Origin: SIAQ01 sp963767835
Lineage (GTDB): Bacteria > Planctomycetota > Planctomycetia > Gemmatales > Gemmataceae
Assembly (NCBI GenBank): GCA_963767835.1
Contig: CAVYFY010000002.1
Coordinates: 248,001-312,000 of the forward strand
DNA length: 64,000 nucleotides
Direction: 5' to 3'
Positions 20,037-27,533 of this stretch are shown here, in pieces (the stretch's first letter is position 1; each line of letters opens with the position of its first letter). Under the pieces are notes generated by a model. It was not told where the DNA came from. It was given only the letters and a program-made list of their open reading frames with translations, and searched no databases. Both the position numbers and the translations under genes were made by a program.

Positions 20037-21296
20037 ATGGCCCGTCCCCGAAATCTCATTCCCGCGTACCGCAAACACACGCAAACAGGCCGCGCCGCCG
20101 TGTCGATCTATCGGCAGGACGGCTCACGCACCGAAGTCATTTTGCCCGGCAAGTACGGCAGCAAAGAGAGCAAGCAAGAGTACGAACGCCTCTTGGCGGA
20201 GCTTCGGGCCAGCGGCGGCCAGATGCCCGAAAAGGATTGCAAGGCGCCGGACCTGACCATTTCCGAGCTGATCGCCCGATTCATGGAGGAACGCGTCGCC
20301 ACCTACTACGTCAACCCCGCTACCAAGCAGGTCACGGGCGAGCAGGAAAACTTCGCCAGTGCCATGCGGCCATTGAACCGATTGTTCGGCCGCCTGCCTG
20401 TTGCCGAGTTTGGTCCGCAATGCCTTATCGCGGTTCAACAGGCCATGATCGAGGGAACCTGGATGACCGACGCCGAACGCGACGATTGGACCAAGAAAGG
20501 CCGCAAGATCGGCATGGCCCGGCGCACCATCAACGGGCTTGTGGCCCGCATCAAAATGATGTTCAAGTGGGCGACGAAAATGCAGATCATCCCGCCCAGC
20601 ATCTTCCACGGCTTGCTTGCCGTCGATGGTTTGGCCCGTGGGCGATCCGCAGCACGTGAAGGCGACGACGTTCAACCTGTCGCCATCGGCATTGTCGAGC
20701 AAACCCTGCCCCACCTGCCCCCCGTCGTTCGTGACATCGTCGAGCTGCTGTTGTTGACCGGCATGCGCGTCGGGGAAGCCACCATTATGCGGGCGATCGA
20801 CATCGACATGACCGGCCCGGTTTGGCTGTATCGGCCGGCGCACCACAAGAACAAATGGCGAGGCCATCACCGCATAATCGCCATCGGTCCGAAGGCCCAG
20901 GCCATCATCCGGCGGTATCTGAAACCGAAGGTGGACGCCTACCTGTTCTCACCGGCGGAGCAAGCCGAGATCATCGCCGCGCGGAAAAGGGCGAACAGGC
21001 AAACAAAGGTGCAACCGTCCCAACAATGCCGGAAGAAGGCGAAACCGAAGAGGCTGCCCGGTGAGCAATTCGACGCGAATGTCATCAATCACAGCATCCG
21101 CATCGTCTGCAAAAGGCACGGCCTACCGCGCTGGCACACGCATCAGCTACGCCACACCGCAGCCCTGGAAATCAGTCGGCGGCACGGGCTCGAAGCCGCC
21201 CGCGCGATTCTCGGCCATCGCACCGTGCAAATGAGCGCCCACTACAGCGGCTTGGATCAAGCGACCGCGGCGGCGGTCATGGCGAAGATCGGCTGA
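20037..21296 (+). CDS. Tyrosine recombinase / phage integrase
   Basis: A 419-residue integrase. The N-terminal half holds an arm-binding and a core-binding segment. The catalytic domain shows LLLLTGMRVGEATI (first Arg), HTHQLRHTAAL (His-x-x-Arg), ILGHRTVQMSAHYSGL (His and the Tyr nucleophile). A Lys/Arg-rich insert lies before the HxxR motif (about residues 315-345). The start at 20037 is chosen for the GGGAGG site at 20021-20026; longer in-frame versions run back into the tRNA. It should catalyse insertion at the adjacent tRNA-Ala. All catalytic residues are present, so it may be functional. Confidence 0.93.
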   Translation: MARPRNLIPAYRKHTQTGRAAVSIYRQDGSRTEVILPGKYGSKESKQEYERLLAELRASGGQMPEKDCKAPDLTISELIARFMEERVATYYVNPATKQVTGEQENFASAMRPLNRLFGRLPVAEFGPQCLIAVQQAMIEGTWMTDAERDDWTKKGRKIGMARRTINGLVARIKMMFKWATKMQIIPPSIFHGLLAVDGLARGRSAAREGDDVQPVAIGIVEQTLPHLPPVVRDIVELLLLTGMRVGEATIMRAIDIDMTGPVWLYRPAHHKNKWRGHHRIIAIGPKAQAIIRRYLKPKVDAYLFSPAEQAEIIAARKRANRQTKVQPSQQCRKKAKPKRLPGEQFDANVINHSIRIVCKRHGLPRWHTHQLRHTAALEISRRHGLEAARAILGHRTVQMSAHYSGLDQATAAAVMAKIG

Positions 21297-21357
21297 TAAA
21301 ATGATCCCATCGGGCAGCCGGATTGATCCCCGGCTGAACGGCGAAGGCAACGGGCAG

Positions 21358-21409
21358 TTTCACCTATGGCTGTCCCTGCCTTCGTCGGCCTGATCTTACA
21401 TAGGTGAAA
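21358..21409 (+). promoter_or_regulatory. Inverted repeat that can sequester a ribosome site
   Basis: TTTCACCTATG (21358-21368) pairs perfectly with CATAGGTGAAA (21399-21409) across 30 bases. The second arm contains the AGGTG ribosome site of the gene starting at 21412. Pairing in mRNA would hide that site, which suggests translational control or an operator. Confidence 0.5.
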
Positions 21410-21411
21410 AC

Positions 21412-22008
21412 ATGGCACAGGATGACGACAAGGCCGGCGGCGGCGAGTTCACAAAGTTACTCGCCAAGGACACGCGCGAAATCAAGTCCCGCATGGCCAG
21501 CCCGGAATGGAAAGCGGACGCTGAGAGGCGCTGGCAAGATTTGTGGCGTCAGATTGAGGCCGCACGCGAGCACGTCGAATCGAATCTGGGGCTGCAATGG
21601 CCGGACACAAGGGAGGGATGGGAACAACTCGCGTTCATGGCCATGCCCGAAATCAGCTTGGAACGAATCGAGAGCGGAGATTATAGCCCCCGCATTATCA
21701 TCCAGATTTTGCAAGGCCGAGCGAACCGGGACGACTGGAGGCTCAGCCGCCTTTTGCCCGACGACGATGTCGAAGCCGCCGACACCCTGCCGCCCCCGAT
21801 GAGTGCCGATCAGCGCCTTGTGTTCGATTTGCTGAATCGCCTGCCCGTGGGCGAGGCCATGATCGGAGCGGAGATCATCGGTGCGTTGAAGAAAGAAAAG
21901 GACATCGAGCAAAGCACGCTGACAACTCGAATCATCCCATTCCTGAAGAAGCACTACGGCGTCAAGAACAGGCCCGGAGCCGGGTACTACGTCTCGCAAA
22001 AAGCCTGA
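21412..22008 (+). CDS. Hypothetical protein of the prophage
   Basis: A 198-residue acidic protein starting MAQDDDKAGGGEF. The middle has WPDTREGWEQLAFMAMPEISLERI and the C-terminal 70 residues (SADQRLVFDLLNRLPVGEAM to KNRPGAGYYVSQKA) have the rhythm of a winged-helix DNA-binding domain, ending in a beta-wing-like GAGYYV. Name and function are not recognised. A regulator of the element is plausible from position just after the integrase and from the hairpin over its ribosome site. Confidence 0.6.
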   Translation: MAQDDDKAGGGEFTKLLAKDTREIKSRMASPEWKADAERRWQDLWRQIEAAREHVESNLGLQWPDTREGWEQLAFMAMPEISLERIESGDYSPRIIIQILQGRANRDDWRLSRLLPDDDVEAADTLPPPMSADQRLVFDLLNRLPVGEAMIGAEIIGALKKEKDIEQSTLTTRIIPFLKKHYGVKNRPGAGYYVSQKA

Positions 22009-22074
22009 TGCTGCAAACGGTGCAGCAAAGGCGCGGCATCGGCGTGGCAGACAAGACATTTAGCCTTCGTCAAA

Positions 22075-22100
22075 ATGCACTCGTCAACAACCGAGTGCAT
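22075..22100. repeat. Short hairpin before DUF1580-type gene
   Basis: ATGCACTCG (22075-22083) and CGAGTGCAT (22092-22100) are perfect complements with an eight-base loop, ending 17 bases before the next start codon. It is a candidate operator or attenuating hairpin. Confidence 0.45.
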
Positions 22101-22117
22101 CAACGAGGGCTTTTTTC

Positions 22118-22447
22118 ATGACCGACATTCTCCCCGATCTGGCCAGCGAGATCATCGCCGGCGACTCGATCACCATCCTCGAAATCGCCAGACAGTTTAG
22201 CGTATCGCCATCGACGGCATTCCGATGGATCATGCGCGGCTTACCAGATGAGCACGGCGAACGCACCCGCCTTCAAGCGATCCGCCGCGGCAAAGTTTGG
22301 TTATCGAGCAGAGCGGCATTACAGCGATTCTTGGCAGCGCTGCCGGCATCGCCAGCGTCGGCTCCGCCCCAGGTCCGCACACCGAGCCGGCGCGAACGGG
22401 ATTCGGCTCGCTCGCAGGCTACGCTGAAGACGAAATACGGGATTTGA
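22118..22447 (+). CDS. DUF1580-type helix-turn-helix protein
   Basis: A 109-residue protein: LEIARQFSVSPSTAFRWIMRGLPDEHG forms a clear helix-turn-helix, followed by RLQAIRRGKVWLSSRAALQRFLAAL, the wing and final helix common to DUF1580 and excisionase/MerR-like small regulators. DUF1580 proteins are strongly associated with planctomycetes and their mobile elements. A role as excisionase or repressor is likely. The C-terminal 35 residues are Ser/Arg/Pro-rich. Confidence 0.72.
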   Translation: MTDILPDLASEIIAGDSITILEIARQFSVSPSTAFRWIMRGLPDEHGERTRLQAIRRGKVWLSSRAALQRFLAALPASPASAPPQVRTPSRRERDSARSQATLKTKYGI

Positions 22448-22481
22448 TTCATGGAAAAGCCGCACGCAGAAAAGACCTAAC

Positions 22482-22514
22482 GCAAAGGATCGGGGCGTAA
22501 TCCCGATCCTTTGC
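22482..22514. repeat. Perfect 13-base inverted repeat
   Basis: GCAAAGGATCGGG (22482-22494) pairs with CCCGATCCTTTGC (22502-22514) across seven bases. It lies between two prophage genes. No T tract follows, so an operator or processing site is as likely as a terminator. Confidence 0.5.
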
Positions 22515-22542
22515 AAAACCCTTACAGAAAGGCAGCACTTTC

Positions 22543-23217
22543 GTGAAGCGCAAGGAAATTGTATCGGACTCCGTTGCAGACCGCAACGGCGACCTCGACC
22601 TCGACCAAGTCGCCGCCCCCGCCGTCCCAGAAACCCCACCAACGGACCCCGCGCCCGATCCATTCGATCCGGCAAGCCTACGCTTGACCCAGGACTTTAG
22701 CGCCACCGTCGGCGTCAAGAAAGCGCTGCTGACCGTCCCAGTGCGCAAGCCAGACAAATCTTGGTTCGTCCAGGTCCACCCCGATCCCGCATATCGCTTG
22801 CAGACCGCCGTCGTCGAATTGAAGGACGACAGGTCGGAGATATACCTCGTGGCCCCGTCGCTCTGGCCGGAGCTGGCGGCGGAATCCACGTTCAAGCCAA
22901 AATTACTAGCCACGGCAGTCAATCGCCAAGGTGTGCTGTTCTTGTGGGACTGCAATTTGCCTAGGTCCGATGGGCGGGCAGACGAATGGTCCAGAACCGC
23001 ACTCCAGGCGGTGGAGATGGCAACGAAGGGCTGGGTACGTGTCGTCGCCAACATGTCGCTGGGTGGTTACGAAGTCTACACAGCATCAGGCGAACTAGGC
23101 GCACCCGAATTCCCGGACTTGCAGATGCGAGAACTGCTTCGCATCGCTTTCCAGGATCGATTCATCAAAGATCGTTCGCACCCCGTCCTGCGCCGGCTTC
23201 GCCGCAGCGCTATCTGA
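22543..23217 (+). CDS. Phage-associated hypothetical protein upstream of polymerase
   Basis: A 224-residue protein. The N-terminal 45 residues are Asp/Pro-rich and disordered. The conserved-looking body (DPFDPASLRLTQDFSATVGV, VQVHPDPAYRLQTAVVEL, LWDCNLPRSDGRADEWSRTA, PEFPDLQMRELLRIAF) ends DRSHPVLRRLRRSAI. I recognise the sequence type as phage-borne but not a function. The last codons overlap, in another frame, sequence that encodes the start of the polymerase fragment, which suggests that a deletion joined the end of this gene to the middle of polA. Confidence 0.6.
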   Translation: MKRKEIVSDSVADRNGDLDLDQVAAPAVPETPPTDPAPDPFDPASLRLTQDFSATVGVKKALLTVPVRKPDKSWFVQVHPDPAYRLQTAVVELKDDRSEIYLVAPSLWPELAAESTFKPKLLATAVNRQGVLFLWDCNLPRSDGRADEWSRTALQAVEMATKGWVRVVANMSLGGYEVYTASGELGAPEFPDLQMRELLRIAFQDRFIKDRSHPVLRRLRRSAI

Positions 23218-23227
23218 CGACGGGGCG

Positions 23228-24028
23228 ATGCAGGACGCCTACCGATCCGGCGACCCTTACTTATGGTTCGCAAAGAAAGCCGGCACCGTCCCCACCGATG
23301 CGACAAAGACGACACACCCGACGGAGCGCGATCAATTCAAAGTCGTGATGCTGGGTGTCCTCTATGGCTTGAGCGCCGACGGCATCGCCAGAAAGTTATG
23401 CGTTCCGCCATGCCGCGGCCGAGAACTCTTGCGGATGCATCGAGACACGTTCCGCCGGTTCTGGGCGTGGTCTGACGCTGTAGAGACGCAGGCGATGCTA
23501 TCCGGAAAGCTGACAACCGTCTTCGGCTGGTGCGTCCATGTCGGCCATGATGCTAACCCGCGGAGTCTGCGCAATTTCCCGATGCAAGGGAATGGCGCCG
23601 AGATGATGCGATTGGCGTGCTGCCTGACGACAGAGCGCGGAATCAATGTGTGTGCCCCGATTCACGACGCGCTGCTTGTCGAGGGCTCCCTCGACGACGT
23701 TGACGAGATCGTGAGCCGGACCCAGGACGCCATGCGGGAGGCCGGCGCGATCGTGCTCGACGGCTTCGAGCTTCGGACCGATGCCAAGATTGTGCGATAC
23801 CCAGACCGCTATCTCGATGACCGTGGCCGCGCCTTTTTCCAGCGCGTTTTAGAGCTGCTCGGAAGCTTGGGACCCCATGCACCCGTGCATGGGGTTGAAG
23901 GCCTCGACGGAGACGAACCCCCTGCATCCCCGCAGGGAGTACCCCCTGCACCGGTGCAGGGGGACCACCTGCATCCGTGCACCCCCCGTCCATTCTTATC
24001 TTCTCCTGTATTTTCTCTTTTCAATTAA
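23228..24028 (+). pseudogene. Family A DNA polymerase, C-terminal fragment
   Basis: About 266 residues from the palm and fingers of a phage Pol I-type polymerase: DAYRSGDPYLWFAKKAG, the O-helix region HPTERDQFKVVMLGVLYGLSA, and motif C as CAPIHDALLVEG (HDA in place of the usual HDE). The same frame extends upstream as FAAALSDDGAM, the sequence that normally follows the first catalytic Asp of motif A, but the DYSxxE-like motif A itself, the exonuclease domain and any start codon are missing. A deletion is inferred. The C-terminal 50 residues read through a cluster of G/C palindromes and do not look like polymerase. Confidence 0.72.
23873..23990. repeat. Cluster of TGCA-centred palindromes
   Basis: Two perfect palindromes, 23873-23894 (two-base centre) and 23942-23963 (22 bases, no spacer), flank an imperfect one (about 23918-23937), and a fourth half-site follows at about 23967-23984. 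Each has TGCA/TGCAC next to a C or G tract. The cluster lies at the end of the polymerase fragment, just before a winged-helix gene. Candidates are a replication origin with initiator sites, or an operator array. Confidence 0.6.
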
Positions 24029-24062
24029 GAGGTATCTATGGGGACCCAGACCAGGAGCGACG

Positions 24063-24437
24063 ATGGACCTCGACCCGGAAGAATTTCGAGCGCCGGAGGC
24101 AGCCGATTTGAATGCGTTGCGGCAACCGAAAAAGCCGCCACGCCACCGACCGGGAGAACCGTTCCTGAAAGGTCCGATCCCGTGGGAGTGGTTGTTAAGA
24201 GCGATGCAACTTCGGGGAAAGGCATTGCATGTCGCGATACTGCTATGGCGGGAATCCGGGATGCGCAGAAAGCGGACCGTTCGCTTCAAATTGTCGGCAG
24301 CAGCGAAGGTCGGCATGCACCCCGACACGGCCAAGCGTGGGTTGCGTGCGCGAGAGGCCGCGCAATTGGTGAAGGTGTCGCATCACCCAGGCCAATCGTT
24401 GGAAGTGACGCTGCTGGACACGTTATCCGATCCGTGA
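24063..24437 (+). CDS. Phage winged-helix DNA-binding protein
   Basis: A 124-residue protein starting MDLDPEEFRAPEAADL. The core FLKGPIPWEWLLRAMQLRGKALHVAILLWRESG with AAAKVGMHPDTAKRGLRAREAAQLV and VSHHPGQSLEVTLLD matches a small winged-helix family found in phages and integrative elements. Its position right after the palindrome cluster suggests that it may bind there. The stop overlaps the next start as GTGA, so the downstream zinc-ribbon protein is probably translationally coupled. Confidence 0.7.
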   Translation: MDLDPEEFRAPEAADLNALRQPKKPPRHRPGEPFLKGPIPWEWLLRAMQLRGKALHVAILLWRESGMRRKRTVRFKLSAAAKVGMHPDTAKRGLRAREAAQLVKVSHHPGQSLEVTLLDTLSDP

Positions 24438-24589
24438 GCTGCGCTGATTGCGGTCGCTCGGTTGATTCTGCGGGTCGATGCTGGCGCTGCTGCAATCGCC
24501 CATGCGTTCAATGCGGCAAGATGACCGGCACCGCGTTCATCGAGATTTGCCTGATTTGCGAGCTTGCTCCGAATGTTCAAGGTAAATGA
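24434..24589 (+). CDS. Small Cys-rich zinc-ribbon protein
   Basis: A 51-residue protein starting with GTG inside the stop of the upstream gene (four-base GTGA overlap). Four Cys pairs are spaced as zinc ligands: CADCG, CWRCC, CVQCG and CLIC. This suggests one or two zinc ribbons. Such small proteins are common next to phage replication genes; the function is unknown. Confidence 0.6.
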   Translation: MSCADCGRSVDSAGRCWRCCNRPCVQCGKMTGTAFIEICLICELAPNVQGK

Positions 24590-24698
24590 AAAACGGCCGA
24601 GCGCGGACTAATGCGGTTCGAGCCGATGGCGCCGGTATTTTGGAAAAACTGATTGTTCAGAAGTTTCAGGACAGTGCGAACTTCGTTAGGATGACAAC

Positions 24699-26403
24699 AT
24701 GGCCGGCACACTAACCCCAGAGCAATGGGCAGCGCTTCGAGCGCCGTTTCATCGAGACGCTGCCGATCATCGCGCCCGAGCTAGCAGGCGTGCCGGTTTA
24801 CATCGTGGATTCAGCCGCGCTTGCCGGGCCGGCGCTACAAAAGGTAGCGTTCGCACAAACGCATTCGTTAATGTCGCTCTGGCTCAAGAAGGTTGTGTGC
24901 TGGCGAGGGCCGGGTTTAGGAATAACCGTCAATCATGAATTGATCGCCGGAGCCGCCGAGCGCCGGGCATGGATTGCGAAGGCAAAGAGACTCAGCATGA
25001 GTGAGTTTGTCCAATACGTGCTCTTCGGCGTTCTTTTGCACGAAGTCGCACATTGCATTGACGGCCGGTACGTCGAGACGCTGCAATCGGGCATCCTAAC
25101 GGAATACGTCGAGCCGGTGCAGGCATTCGACCGCGCCAACTTCGTCCGCTCACTTCAGGAAGGTCCGCCGGCCGCTCCCGAATTCGCCGCCGCCGTGGAG
25201 CGTTCATTCCTTGCCGCTCATGGGGCGAACTGGCTTCGAACGTGCTTGCACCTTCGCTGGCGCTGGCGTCAAGCGACCGATCAGGACATCAACGCCTTTT
25301 TGATTGCCGACATGAATCAGTATGGCATGATCGGCGTGGACGGATTCGCCGACGCGCTTGAGGACGCCAACGAGTACAGTCACTTCGTCAATCTGACGTT
25401 CGACGAGATTGCCGATGAGCCAATCCCGGCGGCATTCGCGCAAGAATGGTTCGAGCAAAACGCGATCATGCGTGCCGCGCGTGCCGAGCGCCGCCGACAA
25501 ATCACGCTTCCAGTTGATTCGCCTGTTGCCGTGGGAGTGGTTCCCGTGCCAGCAGCCGACAGCAGCGAAGCCGTTGAGGAGGATGTTTCCATGTCCGCTA
25601 TCGCAATTTTCGTTCAGGGTCTCGCCGATGAGGTTCGCGGGATTTTCCGCAAGGAGGATGATGACGCCGCCGATGCGTTCACGCAGCTCGTGCGAGACAC
25701 CACCGCCGGCAAAAAGGTCAAAGCCGAAGACGCGGCCAAAATTCTCCGCGAAGCCGGCAAGACGCCCGACGATTTGAGACTTGCGGTCGAAAGGATTCTG
25801 AAGCGCAAGCAGGACCGCAAAATCATCGACGATGCCATCGGCATCGACCAAGAGCGCCAAAAACTTGCCGCACGCGAAGCCGAGGCCACGCATAAGAGGG
25901 AGCGTGCCGAGTTGGAGTTTGAAACCGTAATCATGGACATCGCCGGCCAGGAACGCCAATTGAGCGCCAAGGAACGCGCCGCCAGCGATGCGAAAGTCAG
26001 GCAGGAGCAATCTGCCGATCCAGCCAAAAAAATCACTCTCCAGGAAGCCCAACAAGTTCACGGCAAGGCAACCGAAGCGCTCCACTTTGCTCAGACGCGC
26101 TTGCCCGAATTGCGGGACTACATCCGGCATTCCCGTCTATCAGTGACGGCTGCGGCTGCGGTTTACAAGCCCGGCGCCGGGGGCCATAGTCTCGCACCTG
26201 ATGGTAGGGGCCTGACTGCCGACTGGCAGCGTGCCAACGAAGCGAACATGACGCTGGACGAATTCAACAGCGCCATCGTCCGGTTCAAGGCAGCGGAAAA
26301 GGAAAAGCAGGAGCTTGAGGACTTGCTCCCCAAGCTCGAAAAGGAAGTCGCCAGCACTGCCGCCATCGTGGAGCAATGCCGCGCCGCGCTGTTGGCGGAT
26401 TGA
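24699..26403 (+). CDS. Zincin-like protein fused to coiled-coil region, one frame break
   Basis: The start at 24699 gives MAGTLTPEQWAALRA. At about 24740 (GAGCGCCG) the sense moves one frame over and continues RFIETLPIIAPELAGVPVYIV. The N-terminal half carries LLHEVAHCIDG, an HExxH zinc site at about residue 110. The C-terminal half (from about 25591) is a long Lys/Glu/Ala-rich coiled coil ending in LLPKLEKEVASTAAIVEQC. A GAGGAGG ribosome site sits eight bases before an internal in-frame ATG at 25591, so a separate shorter product is possible. The order (protease-like then scaffold-like) recalls phage head genes, but I cannot name a family. Confidence 0.62.
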
Positions 26404-26491
26404 TCCCCGCGTGTGGGCGGTTTCGGTGGCGTCGTTTTGAATCCGGCGGCGTTCACCGGCCGCCCGCTTTTTCACGAAAGGATGATGACCG

Positions 26492-26680
26492 ATGGAAGAA
26501 CACGATTATGAAGACGAGCAATACATCCGCAAGTTTGGCCGTTGGCTCAAGTCGCACGGCCATCCCGATTTCGACGCCTTGACCGATGACGCACGCCATC
26601 GGCTTGAAGGTCGATTTCGACATTCGCTGATCCGAATTTACGGGACGTGCGACGTGACTGAAATTGATTTGCTGACGTAA
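26492..26680 (+). CDS. Small hypothetical protein of the prophage
   Basis: A 62-residue acidic protein (MEEHDYEDEQYIRKFGRWLKSHGHPDFDAL) with GAAAGGATGATG upstream. It has no recognised domain; the regular charged and aromatic pattern suggests a short helical protein. It sits in the intergenic stretch between the zincin-like and the basic protein genes. Confidence 0.5.
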   Translation: MEEHDYEDEQYIRKFGRWLKSHGHPDFDALTDDARHRLEGRFRHSLIRIYGTCDVTEIDLLT

Positions 26681-26820
26681 CTGTTTGCGGGTCGGGGTCC
26701 TCCCTGGCTCAAAAAAACGACCTGACGCCGTGCAACGCTGCCGTGTGTTAGCTATTTGTTTATCGGTTTAATAGGGATTGAAAAACTCCACACAAAAACG
26801 GAAGGTACGGAAGGTGCAAC

Positions 26821-26952
26821 ATGCCGAAGAAAACGACAGCGAAGCCCAAATCGTTCAAGCCGAAATCCGCGAAGGCAGCCAAGCCGCGCAAGCCGTCGGG
26901 CATTCGCATGGGCAAAGGTCCGGGAGGCTTCCCGGTTGCGTACGGGTCGTGA
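26821..26952 (+). CDS. Small Lys-rich basic protein
   Basis: A 43-residue protein, MPKKTTAKPKSFKPK..., with alternating Lys, Pro and Ala like a histone H1-type tail, ending GGFPVAYGS. GAAGGTG precedes the start. Its TGA stop overlaps the GTG start of the phosphoribosyltransferase-like gene (four-base GTGA). A nucleic-acid-binding role is inferred from composition only. Confidence 0.5.
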   Translation: MPKKTTAKPKSFKPKSAKAAKPRKPSGIRMGKGPGGFPVAYGS

Positions 26953-27533
26953 ACTTCACACCTCGGCCAATGTTTGGCAAGTCGGCCGAAGATGCTCCGG
27001 CAATGTCTGGGGCCAAGGTGACGTTGCACGCTCACTTCCGGCATGCGCGGCTGGGTGTCTGGTGCGTTCGCCGGGGGATGAGGGCGGCGCAGGCCAAGGC
27101 GTTCCGCGAGTGGAAGGCGGCGCCGGTGGAACACGATGCTTTCACGCAGGCGATTGCAGCCGATATTGTGGGATTGGTTCTCGCATGGCAACCGGCGATA
27201 CGCCCGGACTGGATTATCACGGTTCCGCCGTCCGCTGCGAGTGCAGGCAGGCCATACCCGGCTGGCTTCCTTGGCGTCGCCGTGGCGAAGATGCTGGACT
27301 TGGATTTCGTGACAACACTTGCCCGCAGCGATTGCAAACGCTGGCATGGTCGCCACTACAGCATAAAGCAGGAGCCGTTCATCGTGACGGTCGCGCCGCC
27401 GTCGGTTGCCGACGTGTCCACCGCAAAAGAACATCCGCCCAGAACAAGGGGGCGGGTATGGTGCGCTCGCGGCGGCGTCGGGCTTGCTGGGCAGCGGCAT
27501 AACCGGTACGAATGTCGGCGGTCGCCGTCCTGA
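26949..27533 (+). pseudogene. Phosphoribosyltransferase-like protein, C-terminus lost
   Basis: Begins at GTG 26949 (NFTPRPMFGKSAEDAP) coupled to the basic protein. The core PDWIITVPPSAASAGRPYPAGFLGVAVAKML and FVTTLARSDCKRWHGRHYSIKQEPFIV resembles the ComF/type I phosphoribosyltransferase fold. The PRPP-binding loop (DD-T-G-T) expected next is absent. After PPSVADVSTAKE the frame runs through sequence that, one frame over, encodes the terminase. The gene therefore looks fused to the terminase by a deletion near 27430. Confidence 0.6.
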
